A stretch of DNA of 64,000 nt from Maylandia zebra. Lineage: Eukaryota; Chordata; Actinopteri; Cichliformes; Cichlidae. The notes beneath the pieces were generated by a model, which saw only the letters and a program-made list of their open reading frames with translations, was not told the DNA's origin and searched no databases. Shown piece by piece: positions 16,666 through 30,095 of the stretch (positions are counted from its first letter, which is position 1; each line of letters opens with the position of its first letter). Location: the NCBI RefSeq assembly GCF_041146795.1, contig NC_135187.1:20439056-20503055 (forward strand). The letters are read 5' to 3'. Made by a program: the position numbers and the translations under genes.

Positions 16666-16710
<45 letters not shown>
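16666..16710. repeat. (GT)n microsatellite just after mrpl3
   Basis: About 22 GT units followed by (GA)n, immediately beyond the mrpl3 polyadenylation signal. Confidence 0.95.
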
Positions 16711-16720
<10 letters not shown>

Positions 16721-18164
16721 TGCGCTGGCACAAAGAATGTCTGTCTGATCCAAACAGTTATTACATCTCTCTTGGTTTTTTTTCTCCTCTCAGAAACCAT
16801 GGTAACTGTAGGAGTGATGATGTCACTAGAGGATCCCCAAGTAGAGAGAGGGAGAGAAATGGGGAGGAAAAAAAGACAATGAAACAAAAACAAGGGAGAA
16901 GTGAGGCAGGCCTGCTGGAGAACTGTGCAATATCTATGCAGAGGAGGAGGGAGGGATGGAAATGAGTGTGTGAAACAGTGAGGGGAATACAGACGGGAGG
17001 CAAGGAATAGGCTGGTATGGGAGAAGTAATGAATTGGGTATAAAGCAGGGAAGCAAATACAAAGGAGTTTTATTTTTGTTTTGTTTTTTTTAGGTGGGGA
17101 TGAGCCAGTGAAGGAGTGGAGGGCAGCTAAAGGTGGCAGAGAGGGAGAGGCAGGGATGAAGGCTAACAAAGGTTGACATTTGTGCATAAGAGGATAAATG
17201 AGGACATTAATGTTGCAGGAGGAACTGCTGGGTGCTTAAGCCTGTGCTTGTGTGTTTGTGTTCAGCAGTATTTAAATGAGGCAGACTGTTTGTGGGTTAA
17301 CGGAGCTCCTTAGGCACAGTGTGGACGCCTCTTTTTGTGGGTAGCAAGTTATCAGATGAAAATCATGTCCTCCTAACTGTTTGACTGTTGTTTAGTGTGT
17401 ATCTTCAGAGGCCTGTAGTCCTTCTCTGCTCCATATCTGCCATGTAATTGACAACAGCAGAAAAAAACCAAAACAGGCTTTTGTTTGAAACACTGACAAG
17501 AAGCAGCGATGCTTCACAGGATCCGCTGCAACAATTGCGGATGCGCACAGCATCGATTTCTTTTTCCTAATTGCAACGCTGCACTGCCCTCCCACTGTCT
17601 GACATGTGTAACATGCAGGAGCTGGCCATCATTTAGCTATAAAACAGTACAAAGTGATGACGCAGTTTGTGGCAATAGCTATAGCATACCACGGCTTGTA
17701 GGTCTGTAAGACAGCGGCAGGTTCTTTGAAATGGTAATGATATCGTTTGAAAGTCCTGCTCTGTGGAGCCTGCACAAGAATCTGGCTTTTGTGGGGGTGG
17801 ACAAGAGGAGAGCAGAGCGGGGAGGGAAAGAAAAAGGGTGGGGTGGTCTTTGCCTGTCAAAGCAGCAGAGCAGAAAGAGAAGACTATGAAGTCCGGCCAG
17901 GATTGGGAAGCCGCGGTCTCCCCTGACTTTCACAAGACTCTTCCTTCACCTGAGGAGGTGTGCTGGACTGTAAACTGCTTGTTTATGCAGAGCTTTGCCT
18001 GTGAAACAAGACCAGGCTGTTTTTCACATGGTAAGCAGTCCAATAAGTCAGCAACCCTATTAAAACTATATTAGAATTTATGTATTAAAAAAGACCTCCA
18101 GTATATGATTATGTATTTTGAATAGTCAATAAATATGCCCGGACTGTGTTGCAAAAAAAATAAC

Positions 18165-18600
18165 ATCCACACTATTACACCAACTCCAGCCTGAACCAGT
18201 CATACGAGGCGGGATGGATCCATGCTTTCATCCATGCTCTGACCCTAACATCTGAACATTTCAGCAGAAATCGAGACTCATCAGACCAAACAATGGTTTT
18301 CCAGTCTCCTGTTAAGTTCTGGTGAGCCCGTGTGTATTGTAGGTTCAGTTTCTTGTTCTAAGGTGACAGGAGTGACACCCAGTGTGATCTTCTGCTGCCG
18401 TAACCTGTCATCTTCAAGTCGATGTGTTGTGCATCCAGAGACGTACTTTGGCTGTAACAAGTGGTTATTTTAGTTCCAATCTGCTTGAGGTAATCTGGCC
18501 ATTCTCCTCTGACTCCTGATATTAAGAGGGCATAGAACTGCCACTCGATGGGTATTTTCTCTTTCATAGATCATTCTCAAGAATTCTCACTCACAAGAAA
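18165..18600 (-). mobile_element. Decayed Tc1/mariner-like element, internal part
   Basis: This lies in reverse orientation to the copy at 30618-31499 and in the same orientation as the one at 53398-55920. Diagnostic phrases are 'gatggatccatgctttc', 'gaaatcgagactcatcagac' and 'gtgatcttctgctgc'. No terminal repeat is recognisable at either edge. It is non-coding. Confidence 0.65.
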
Positions 18601-20389
18601 GCACTTTAAAAATGACTTGGACCTGAATTTATTGAGATTTACTGCTAAACTACGACTTAGCATATGAGTAGAAAATGTGACCTTAAAAAAAGACAGAGAA
18701 AAAAAGACAGCCAAGCCCTGAAAACTTGTCAGTAAATAATGCGATTGGCCTCGGGCTGCAGCGAATTAATTCCACGAGTGATATTTCTACAAGTTTGTTT
18801 GATTCATCCCAGAAAACTGTGGGAAAGTTGCACTGTTAGGTTTTGAGAGGGCATGCATAACCAAAAATCACTTGGGACCAAAAATAGTAATTCATTCAAA
18901 TCAGAATAGTTTCTATAATTGACTAGCGCTGAAAGAGTCGTTGACCGTGCATGTAACTTTGACTAATGAAGAAATAGTGCTCAATTCCACTTTGCTAATC
19001 AGGACTTTTGCCTTTATTTGGACTCGATTCAAGGCTTATTATTCAACGACTCTCTTAAAACAGCGTACAGGAGTGTAGCTATCGCTGGGGAGAAAAGCGC
19101 AAGTTTGCAAATGTAGATATTTAAGTGCTCTGACCAGCCACGCTCACCAGTTTTCTTGCCTGTGTAACAATCCTGAATCTGATCTCAAAATGCACTTCTA
19201 TTAGTTAAAGAGCTGAGTTTTGGCTGAATCTAAACATTTCGGGGAAATTACTTGGAGAGTGTGTGAGAGGTTTGGCCTGCTACTTTGACCCGGGTCTGAC
19301 ATGATGGATCTCCTGCTCTACTTCTGCTGGCTCAACACATGAGAGATCTGATTTCCATTAGTAAAGAGGGCACACGCACATACACACACAGCCTCTCCTT
19401 GTATACACACCTAAAGTGACCATCACTATCTCTTTTGCACAAACACACACACAAACACACACTTTTAATGCCTCCTTAGCGAGCAAAGATTCCCTCTCCT
19501 AGACTGGTCAGCACTTATGTTGTTGCCTCCTTGCCGAGTTTACACACAAACTCCGGGTCTGACCTGCATCTTAACAACACGCACGCACAAAGGCGCATGT
19601 GTGTGGTGGCGTGCGCCGCGCAATATGAATTATTGAGTGTGTTATTTGAGGGACAGCTGGCTCTTGAGCACATTAAGTGCCTCAGTTAGACAGCCAGTTA
19701 CAGCAGTCTACAGTGACAGCAGTGAAGAGTCACTAAACAGAAGTGAAGAGGGGAAAGAAAGAATGCTAATGCAATTTCACACCGGCTTGTATCAGCAGGC
19801 AATTATAAAAGTGTTTATATAAGCTCTCGCGTCAGGGATAAAACAAATGAATCTTTTAAACAGAAACGGAGCAGTAAAATCATTTTCTAATAGTCTAGCT
19901 ACCATCCTAGTCTGCAAATACATGCATCTAAATGACATTTGAACTTTACAGAGGAAATCATCTGAGCAATGTATCATGGACGCCTTGGCACATTTACTGA
20001 GAGAAAACTGCACCAGTTGCTCAGCCTACATTTGGCAGCGTCGTGCAGAACTTCTAAATATAAATATTTGTATATGTGTTGTTAATTATAATTTGATCCA
20101 ATAAGAATTGATGGCTAAATGTGGAAAGAGAGACGCACCCTGCTAGTAATTTCACATGCACAATTATCGCCGCACATCCCTTTAAGCCGCTCTGCTGGTG
20201 GTCCTGCTGGTGCGGGCCCCTCCCAGTTGTGCACACCTGGGTCTCAGGGGTGTGTGTGTGTGATGATTCCCACCCGTGTAGGTAAATTTGGGTTCCTTCC
20301 TTCCAGCACCACTGGGTGAGAGCAGGGTGCATCCTTTGTATCCCCGCCTTCCCTCTTCACAGGTGTTCCTATCCTGCTTTTAGATGTGA

Positions 20390-20391
<2 letters not shown>

Positions 20392-20427
<36 letters not shown>
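20392..20427. repeat. (GT)n microsatellite
   Basis: Eighteen TG units in intergenic DNA. Confidence 0.95.
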
Positions 20428-20428
<1 letters not shown>

Positions 20429-20974
20429 GCAGTTATGATCCCACAAAGCAGTGTTTATAACTGCCTTTCACCATTCCTTGCTTAGTTTCCCTCAATTCTT
20501 TTTAAGGATTCATGGAGGAATGATGGAGACAGAAGGGAAGAGTGGAGAGAGATTTTGGTACTCTGTGTCAACATGTAGCAAAGGGAATACGCCGACAGCC
20601 TCAGCATTTTGTGGGCCATCGGTTAAAACCTTAGCAGTGTGCTCGACCACTCAAAATGCAGTATCCTAAGAAAGTTTAAGTTGAGAAACCAGTTACATAA
20701 AAGTAAAACTTTGAATTTAATTATTAATTAGATTCTCCTTTATGCTGATTTTGTTAGTGTTCATTAAATAAATATTTACATTTACAGCTCGTCTACAGTT
20801 CTGAAACGGCAAAATGTCTTGCTGCGTCTCAAGGACTGAGATAAACGCAGAACAAGAAGATGCAGTAGTTTTAACTTAAGTGGTAACTTTTGATGAAACA
20901 TCAATATCCACAGATCACAGGAAAGAGATTTACAGAGACATGTGGAAAAAGAAAAGGGTGGGGGGGGTTGCACA

Positions 20975-21042
20975 GTTCTGCAGTACTATATATATATTAC
21001 TACTATATACTATATTATACTATACTATACTATACTATATAC
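20975..21042. repeat. (TATAC)n-like low-complexity tract
   Basis: Runs of 'tatatat', 'tactactatatac' and 'tatactatac' units. Overlapping open frames here (tyrosine- and isoleucine-rich) are artefacts. Confidence 0.85.
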
Positions 21043-22140
21043 ATGGTATTCAAAAAATATAAGCTGCATTCAAAAAACATCAAATGTCCAAATATACAAT
21101 TGGGGGAAAAAAATTATGCTTCACCCATCCGGTTCTTCCTTTTACAGCAAAGTGAAAATCTAAACTCCAACATTAGGGTCACAAACTGTGAGTGGTTGCC
21201 CGGATACAGGAGATGACTTATCGTCAAAGCATTCAGCCTTTTGCCTCGCTTTTCACATATAGGTAAGTGGTTCGTTAGCCCATTCCCTGTTAAAATGTCT
21301 GACATCATCCTGTACATTTCACAGCCACTGCAGGTACCCTAAATGTGTGCACTTCTGTGGGGCTTAAATGAGCCATGTTGAGACTGGGAGGTAAATGTCA
21401 GCGGTTTTCAGCCGGAAACCTTCGCCACAAGAATGTGACCACGGGATGTCGAGTAAATCAATATGAAAGCCGAGGGAGAGGGCTGAGAGCGGGGGGAGGG
21501 ACGTTACTGCAAAATTATCACTGCAAAACCAAAGAAAATGAGAAGGGGAAGCGGAGACTGATGAAGGAAGTGAAAGTTGATTTTCAGAGGTTAATTTAAC
21601 TTCTTTCCTGACTTTGAGGTTAATCTGTGACATTATACTGTGCGTGTAGGTGTGTAGATGTGTAAGTGCCCTAAAGGACAAGGCTGCTGATAACTCACGA
21701 CTTTGTTATCCCATGAAAAGCAAACAAACCCAGCAATATGTCAGACTATTTTCTCTGGGGACTATTTTCTGGGAACATTTTGTACATTGTGAGTATAATA
21801 GACTGTATATAAAAGGTGGATGTAGCTACTGTGATGTCACGCATTAGTCGGTCTGTGGATGCACACTTTCAATCCTTCACTTTAGCTTCATGGCCTTTGG
21901 CATCTTGTTTTTTTTCTGAAAACAAAAGTAAGCATATTCACAGAGAGAGGGTTGAGCGTTAAGTTAACAGCTAACTATAGCCTGTATATAAAAGATGGAT
22001 GTAGCTTCGGGGTCTGAAAAGCCTTTTAAGCTATGGTGGAAGTGCCTTAAACAGCCATTCTTCCCAACAGCTGGCAGGGATATTTTCTCTGGTTCCAAGT
22101 CCTATGATTTATGACTTAAGTTACCAATTTACTGATATGG

Positions 22141-22235
22141 TGGTGCGGTGGTTAGCACAGCAGGAAAGTCCTGGTTTTATACACATTTTTGTCCAAAGAC
22201 ATGCATATAGGTTAACTAGTGATTCTAAATGAATG
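22141..22235 (+). repeat. Dispersed fish retroposon fragment
   Basis: It starts 'gtgcggtggttagcacag', which resembles the tRNA-like head of fish SINE-type repeats, and continues 'ccaaagacatgc' and 'gattctaaatgaatgg'. It is a relative of the repeats at 1-245 and 52717-52856. Confidence 0.5.
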
Positions 22236-22967
22236 GATGATGTGTGTGTTAATTTCAAACAAGGTGATGTCATTAGAGTGAAAACAGATGACATAACAGG
22301 GTATGCATTAGTGCGGGTCTGACTTGCAAAGTCACCACCACACGGTCTGCTCTCAGTTCATCAGTCAGATCCACTCCACTGCTTGTGAGGAGCGGTTTCA
22401 AAACATCAAGATGCCGATGGCCAACCCGCTCAGCTAGAGCTTTAAAAACAGACAAATGAGGGATGCTGTGTTGGCTATGTGCATTTTTTTTTTAAATATA
22501 CAGTCCATGCAGCATTACCTGTGTGCATCCATAGACTGCAGTGGTGCATGTACAGATACACAGACTAGCGAGTCACTGCCAACATAAAGTAATGAAAACA
22601 AAAACAAAACAAAACTGAGCACTGACTTCTTGGAGGGTTTGTTACAGTTCACCACACAAAAAATCCTGTTATCTGTTGTATAAATTGCATTAAAACTGCC
22701 CCCCCAGAAAAGCACCACCATATTTTAATAGTCACTTTCATCCATTTGATGATACTTCATGCCGTCAGGATTTAACTGTAATGAACGACTGTCACCCAGC
22801 GTAACAATGAAACTCATCAGCTGTGTGCGCGTGTTTGGCTTGTCCTCACGCAAAGAACACGAAAACATAATTTTTTTGGCAGTTTGTGCCAATAAAAATA
22901 ATTTGGCAGTTTGTGCTGCTCAGATTTCTGTCATCACCCCCTAACAGTGTGGAGATGAAGAGGATTT

Positions 22968-22970
<3 letters not shown>

Positions 22971-23004
<34 letters not shown>
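22971..23004. repeat. (GT)n microsatellite
   Basis: Seventeen GT units in intergenic DNA. Confidence 0.95.
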
Positions 23005-23005
<1 letters not shown>

Positions 23006-26000
23006 GCTCAGAGCATCAAATGAACTGCATGGCTGGACACCACATGGATAGTTTAAATGGGAACTTTTTTATTTTTTTACAATTTGGATGCAATTACCCT
23101 TTATGTGGTCGTTTCTCGGAGAGTACGCACTTCTTCTCTCGCGCACACCCACGAGTGCACACAAAGTGATGACATTTCTTACTCCTGAATAGAAAGCCAT
23201 TTAACCTGACTCACAAGAAGCCGAAGGACACAAAAGCAATGGCACAAAGCGAGCGGGAGAAAGACTGCGAGTAGGGGGTCTCATAATACAGTGGAAGCTT
23301 AACACATTAGAAGGCATCATTTTAGAAACTTTAAAAACAGACGTGCGCCGCTTCTGTTGTGGACGGACAACACATGCAATAACTCTGTGTCTTTGTCCAG
23401 ATTTGTGATTATTAATGTGCGTCAGTTTTCTGTGAAAATACAGTCACTGCATTGTACTCCTCTAATTATAAAAACCTTCATCTGCAGTGGAGGCATCTCA
23501 GGAGACCTGTGTGTGTGTTAGTGAGTGTGTACATTACATGCAGAGGGATGAGCAGAGTGGGAGTAAGACATCTGTTTTGGGTCAGCAAAAATACTTTATA
23601 GCCCTACTTAAAGAGGCAGTGATGATGCTGCCAAAAAGCAATACATCCAAGTGGTTCACCCACACACACCCCCGCACACAAAAACACACAATCCACCCTC
23701 CCAGTGTGCTGACATATCAACTGATCGGCCCCGCACAGCATTAACTGCAAAGTATCCTATCCTGCACACACCCGGACACACACACACCTGTGCACTATCC
23801 TGGCCCTCATCTCCTCTCTTTGCAAAGCCGGAGATCATCAGATATCGCCCCAAAATCTACACGATAACAAGAATCAATTATCACAGCATCGTGTTGAATC
23901 AGCACACATTCCTTCGCTCGACACAGAGTGAATGCAAATGGAGATGCAGATCAGCGGTTTCAAAGTGCCAGCGGGTCTTCGGTGGCGGCGGAGCGCGTCG
24001 GATTGCGGGGCAAGGCTGCCGCTCGGTGGATCGAGCAGGAGCTGCGTGCACGCAGAGAAGTGGGGCGTGCTGGTTGAGGAGGTTGTGCAAGGTAAAATCT
24101 CAGAGGAGTTAACTGTACAGAGATGAGATGAGATGGGTCCCTCAAGTACAACCCCAGTGCTATTTTTCTAAACACGAAATGCTGACGTTTCTTTTGTGTG
24201 TGTGTGTGTGTGTGTGTAGTCGTAGGTTGTGGACGGAAAACATGAAATCAAACTCTCAGCTCAGCTTGTTACAAAAGAAAAACTGGGGAGCGCTCATGAA
24301 GGGCCTGTTGTAAATATTTTATGGACCCTCTCTGTAAGACACAGAGCAAGCTTGAGAGGTTATTTTAAAGGAGTCTTTTCAGTCTGTTCAAGCAGATTGT
24401 AATGCTCCCACATCTGGCTTTGACAGCTGACCTTTTAATAGGACAAAAACTGTATAGTGGAAAAAGGTCTCTGATCACTCTTTTGACCTGCACTCTAATC
24501 AAGTCATGCAGAGAAATCATTACCAGGCTGACCTTCAACTGTACACCCTGCTAAGATAATAGAATAAGTGTCTGCAGCCAGCCAGATACTTAAGTGTATT
24601 GCTGGATTAGAAATGAACCCAGGATTCTCCTCTGAGGTGGGAGATTTGCGGTGTGAATAACTCACACAGTGGCAGGAGGACTGTCTCCTGCACTTGTACC
24701 TTTAATAGCTTCACTTTATTATCCTGTAGTGTCTGATTCTGGGGTCATTACTTCCCTAACTCTCATTTCTTAATAAATCATCTTATAGAAGCAATGCAGC
24801 TTAAATTAAACATTAAGGAAAATAACAGTAAAATAAGAAAGTTAACTTGACCTGAAACGCAGCGCTATCTGACCTCATATGTTTAAGCCTGTTAGTGCTT
24901 GGGTGGGTTCTACCACAACTGTGACCATGCCCGGTACAGACCATACAGTGAGGCCTGGTGTCTCCACTAGAGGTCAGCAAAAACTTGTGAGCTTGTGCTA
25001 GGTTCAAAGGTACAGACGTTTTTTGAAGTCATTAAATAGAAAAAAATAGTATTGTACTCATAATCACACATTGATTAATGTGTAAATACGTCTTCCAATA
25101 AATTAATGCATTCTCATAAACTTAGAATTACAAACATAATACGCCAAAGGCGATGGAGAAGAGAACTCCCTGCATCTTCAGACTCAAGATATGAAGGATC
25201 ATACATGTTTTATCAGCAGAGATGGGGTCCTCTTCACCAAGGGAGCAAAAACGTCAAAACAAAAGAGAGCGCGACTGGCATCTGGATGAAATTGAATCTT
25301 CTTCCTCCTCATTGCGACCCCTTATTTCCTGAACTTAAGTCAGGGGTCTAACATACAGAAACGTGCATAAACATGTTTATTTCTTCCTGATATTGTCAGA
25401 ATGACTTATTGTCAGGACATTAGACGTGACCATCTCATTTTTGGACAGCTGACAGTGAACTGGCTAAACAAAAGTTTCTAAGCTAACATTATGCTAATGT
25501 AACTAATGTTAAGCGTGAATGTCTTAAAAAATATCACACTTTCTCTCCGTTAAACAGTTTGAATTCATTCATCACATCAAACATCACAATATATGAGAGT
25601 TTATTCACTAAGTTCAGCAATTTCAGTTCCACTTCAAAGTAAATTTCACTAACGCTAGCAAACAGCAGCTAACAGCACCTAACGGGGCTAACAGCAGTGC
25701 TTAGCCACAGAAAAGTTTAGGATATCCTCAACAACTCAGTATTAGTGTCACCGATCAGAAGTGAGCTTCAGTGACTCATCGACTCATATCAGACTGTTTT
25801 CAGTCTTTTACAGCCTCCTTCAAAGTAAATAAAGGTGGATGCTTCTCACCTGGCATATTGACAGCTAAGATAAACAGTGGACTGACAGTCTGTACAGATA
25901 GCAAAACTCTCCAGGGCCACTTCCGTCACTTTGCTATCTGAGTACTTTTCAGACCCGTGACCGGCGTTTTTAAGGCGACTCTGGGGTAAACACATAAAAT

Positions 26001-29000
26001 GCGCCGAAATATTTAATTGATATAGATCTGTGTTTTATTCCTGATTGATTGCTAAGTGTCGATAGACTTATGTGTTAAAATATAATGTGTGTGTGTGGCG
26101 GGGTGCTGGGTTGTTTTTCTTAACACAAACAGCAGTAGAAATATCCTATCTAAATTTAATGTTTTGATATCTCCTGGCTGACTAAAATATGTTTTTCCTA
26201 CAGCCACTGTAGCTAGGATTATGCACTAGAATTGAAAGGGGTAAGGAAAAAGACCTCAGTTGTCTGCAAAACTTACTGACATCTAGATATTTAACACACT
26301 GTAACTTTAAAGTTCTATCAACTCCAAATAAAACCATAATATCAGTTTTTTAATTCTTTCACTCATTCTGTGTTTAAATGACCCATGTTCTGAAATATGG
26401 TCCAGATCAATGTATCTGACTGTATTCACTTTTAAGGATGAAGAATTAGCCACTCAGTGTTTTATGTGGCGCTAACTTTGAACCTTCAGCATTAACATTT
26501 TGGCCCAGTTTGTTCACTTTTGGAGCCTTAAGTAAGCATATTTGGGCAAGTGGTTGCTAGTTTTCAACTAATGCTGGCAAGCTTGATGAGCAAGTCCATC
26601 TATGTGGCTGCATGTGGAGTGTATGGATACATTGCACAGATGCAGACGCCTGCTAATTAGAGCTGCTATGTGAAAAAGTAGAATTTTACTCACCATCACT
26701 GCAGCACAGACCTCTTGGACCATCTGTACCTCACAGCAATGCAAATTATTTGTCAAATTATTCAGTTAAAAATGTTCCAAACACCACAAATGAGCAGAGG
26801 TGAAACCTAGCTGACAGTTCGAGCCTTGTTTGGAACTACTTTGAAGTTCCACTTTCACATCCTTTAGCTTTAATTTATTCCTGGAGTTCAGCTGCATTTA
26901 GGCACAACAGAAAGCTATTCAGCAAGGGTTCATTTGAATTTTTCTGCAGAGTTTTCATCATATCTAAATGTAAGGGCAGCTGCTGATATTCTTAAAAGCA
27001 CATGTGGATGGTTAAGGTCACTCTACTTTAAAGCTGAAATGCAGCTTGTAATAACAGCTGTCTGGCGGTTTGTGGAGGTCAGACTCTTTGGAGTAAAAGA
27101 CTGCATTAAAGACAGGGAGGAACATGTGAATATGACCATGTAGTCAGTTACTTTCAACCATCCACCTGAGGTATTTCACCATAGCAAAATGCTTTTCTGT
27201 CCATGGTTTATGTGATTTTTTTGTATTAGTGTAGAAAAACATTGAAGGTTTCCTTGGTAAGAGAAATTCTTCTTATTGTATTTTCACACTCTCACCTTTT
27301 AAGTGTCCTTGTAGGAAAAACTCTCAGAAAATCCTAAATACTTCAAGAGCAAATTAAAAAGTGGAAACCGAGGACGTACAAGGGACACACTGTGGGCACC
27401 TTGGAGGCTTCTGAAAATTATTCATTCTGTGCCCATTTCTGACAAATAGAAAAAGAAGGAAGAATAACTTCTCTTTCACCTTCTCCATCTGGAACCAGAA
27501 GGTGGTCTTCATCCTTGAGAAACATCAGAGTAGAGTAAAGCTGAGTCGCTGCAGCCTGCAGCTGTTAACTGCTGCTGCAGAAGAGGTCACATTGTGGGAA
27601 ATTGTAATCTGAATCACCCGAAGAAACAAAAGTACTGCTACTGGAGATGATTGGGCTTGCATCCTGAACATTACAGGGTTGTTCACTTAAACAGCTGAAG
27701 CCTGTCCCAGCCGGAAAAAGTGCAATACTAAATAAATTTCTAAATTTTAAGGGGAACATCACACTCTCTCGTTCTGTGTTTGTTTTGAAAATGATATAGA
27801 CAGAATAAAAGTCTTTAAACTGCTATTTAAGTGCTTTTTTTCACTATATACATAACTGTAGTCTAAATCACAAATATGAGCTGGTTTTAATGCATATTTA
27901 GATGCATTTTAATACTCTGGTTAAACACATCTTTTTTCTTTTGTCTTTTTTTGTTGTCATTTAAACAAACTGTTCATTTATGTTTTTCTCCTAATCCTGA
28001 CATAAGCTGTTCTTAATGCATAAAAAAGGCAGTGTCATTACCCTTTATATCTGCCATATGTATTGACTTTAGTTTGTATTATTTTTATTAAAAAACAACA
28101 AAAACAACCACAACTTTATTCACAGCACGAGTCTCCTTATGTAAATGTATAATATCAAGAGTGATAACAGTAACCATCCAGTGGTACAAATGCTACTAAG
28201 GCTATGTACTGGTTTGCAAACTATCTACTAACTTTCTACTCATGCAGCACCTTAAATATCAGGAAGCTTAACTGGTGTCATATAAATTTCCAGTTATATG
28301 CTCTCTTTATGAGCATGGACACCAACACACCACTTCAGAGAACTATATATCCTCTCTCACCCCGGTTTCATTTAAAATAATGTTTAAAAAGTAATATTTT
28401 GAATATTTCAAACAATTTCAAATAATTTGAAATATTTTTATACATCAAAGAAATTGTAATTTTTCTGGGGTTCATTCAAAAACATGAGATTTCCCTGACA
28501 GGATCATTTTAATTCTCAAACAAATATTTCTGTATTATACCTTCTTAGAGCTTTTTCTCACATTTATAATGTGCATATTATTTAATAATGCAAACTGCAC
28601 TATTATAATGCACAATATCGGTCTTACTCTTTGAATAACCTCGTTTTATTTTTATTTTATTTTTGTTGTTTATGTAAAACATGTGGCAGTGTCTCAGTAT
28701 AAGGATCTATCTAACCACTCCCAAAGACCATTCGTTGCAATGTTTGCATTGTCCACAAGGGGGCAGCAGAGTACCTCATATTTCATGAACAGCCACCACA
28801 CAGAAAGTTTCTCCATCTTCAGAAAACAGTACTGCATGATTTGTTGTATCCTATTTATTAAGGATTAGAAACACTGAAAAAGACACTCAAAACACCTATG
28901 AAAACATGAAAAAATACACATCGAATAGCAAAAGATTTGTATAAACCGCTGATAACACTAATACTAAGGCTATGAAACCTTTTATTGACAATATCGTCAG

Positions 29001-29429
29001 CTGTCGCTGATGTTGGCACCATGCTAAGATAGTGTTGTTCACATATAAGAGTTTATTCTGTGAGCAGAAACCTGAGCCTTGAGATGTTGGGCCTTTTTTT
29101 TTTACAGAGAGGTGTGAATATGCAGCTGCAGCAACCATGCAGTGATTTATTGGTGTATTTTTGGTCCATCCATGTTTCAATTTCAGTGAATGTGGTCTGT
29201 GCAGGGTTGTCCCAGTTATTTAGTTTCCTAGAACAGGTTTAGGTGCCTTCCTTATCCTAAGGGTATAAAAGTGGGGAAACAGGGTGCAAAGATGGACAGG
29301 TGGATGAAAAAACTATAAATAGCTAATTTAAAAAAAAAAGTTAGAGACATGATGGACACAGATCACTGGACAGAGTAAATCATGACAGATGTTTGTGCGT
29401 TTAAAGGGCTGGACTGAGTAAAGGCCTGG

Positions 29430-30095
29430 TCAGGAGAGTGGTGGCAGGGATCGGGTACTGACCGGGCAGTACTTCCCCCTGGATGGTGATGGAGGAGGCT
29501 GGGTAAGATGTGGTGATGATGGGAATGGGCGGATGTGTCCTCCATAGTACTCTCGCCCAGTCTCTGAGGCCTCAGCTTCCGGATCCTGAGACCGACCTCT
29601 GGGCCTGCGTAGCTGAGGGGGAGTGGGTGAGCAGGTGGGCATGCACCGGAAATGAGAGGGAGAGTGGTGGGAAGACATACGGCAGATAGGGGAAGAATAA
29701 CACCTGGGAGCTGAGTGGCGACTTGGTGATGGATGGCGACCGGGTGAGCGGTGCCGGCCAGGTGAAGAGTGCCTCCCTCTCAGCGGTTCCTTGGTCTGTT
29801 TGGGGGATTTGTTTGACTTAGGAACCTTGGATGTCTTAGGTGTATTGGGTGATCTGGGAATGGGATGAGTGGTGGGGTAAGAACTGGATGAGTGAGAGGT
29901 GAGGCCTTGGCTGGGAGAGGCAGGGTCTCCATTGTTGGCAATCTTGTAGAGGAAGACATCATACTGAAGGGGCGGGTTGTTCTCTGGGTGAAGCTTGGCC
30001 TCTTTGGGGAGAAGCACTTCCAGGCCAATAGTCACTCCATCCTGATGTTGAAATATGGTAAGTGGAGAAGATTGCAACAATGCAGGAAGAGTCAT
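29430..30095 (-). CDS. Unassigned Pro/Ser/Arg-rich reading frame, possibly a 3' terminal exon
   Basis: I do not recognise this protein. The frame runs 221 codons from ATG at 30093-30095 to the stop at 29430-29432. A splice acceptor-like 'atttcaacatcag' ends near 30044, so the real coding part may begin there in phase 0, as the last exon of a larger gene (about 203 residues). The first 45 residues after that point look globular (DGVTIGLEVLLPKE, QYDVFLYKIANNGD). The rest is low-complexity: lysine/proline stretches, then repeated RHSSPGRHRSPGRHPSP units, and a tail with TGREYYGGHIRPF. No transmembrane segment is seen. It lies about 2.7 kb beyond the cspg5 stop, on the same strand. It may be a lineage-specific gene, a terminal exon with distant partners, or a chance frame in repetitive coding-like DNA. 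Confidence 0.45.
   Translation of the reverse strand: MTLPALLQSSPLTIFQHQDGVTIGLEVLLPKEAKLHPENNPPLQYDVFLYKIANNGDPASPSQGLTSHSSSSYPTTHPIPRSPNTPKTSKVPKSNKSPKQTKEPLRGRHSSPGRHRSPGRHPSPSRHSAPRCYSSPICRMSSHHSPSHFRCMPTCSPTPPQLRRPRGRSQDPEAEASETGREYYGGHIRPFPSSPHLTQPPPSPSRGKYCPVSTRSLPPLS

Larger units (their letters stand above)
16640..29420. other. Gene-poor region between mrpl3 and the unassigned minus-strand frame
   Basis: I could support no gene in these 12.8 kb. Contents are microsatellites ((GT)n at 16666-16710, 20392-20427, 22971-23004 and 24197-24219; a (TATAC)n-like tract at 20975-21042), a decayed DNA transposon at 18165-18600, and a retroposon fragment at 22141-22235. Two stretches near 21,790-22,090 and 25,800-25,990 share short phrases (ggtggatg..., 'cagaccc', 'acttccgtcac' or its relatives) and are probably dispersed repeats. 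Open frames here are short, often run through low-complexity DNA and lack splice-supported partners. Regulatory elements may exist but cannot be judged from one sequence. Confidence 0.5.

Noticed and set aside
16606..17187. 193-codon minus-strand frame with HTHTHT repeats
   Set aside because: It runs through the (GT)n microsatellite and the mrpl3 3' end; composition is low-complexity and there is no recognisable domain.
23651..24112. 153-codon plus-strand frame rich in threonine, histidine and proline
   Set aside because: Its first part is CA-repeat-derived, with arginine-rich sequence after it; no family resemblance and no supporting splice structure.
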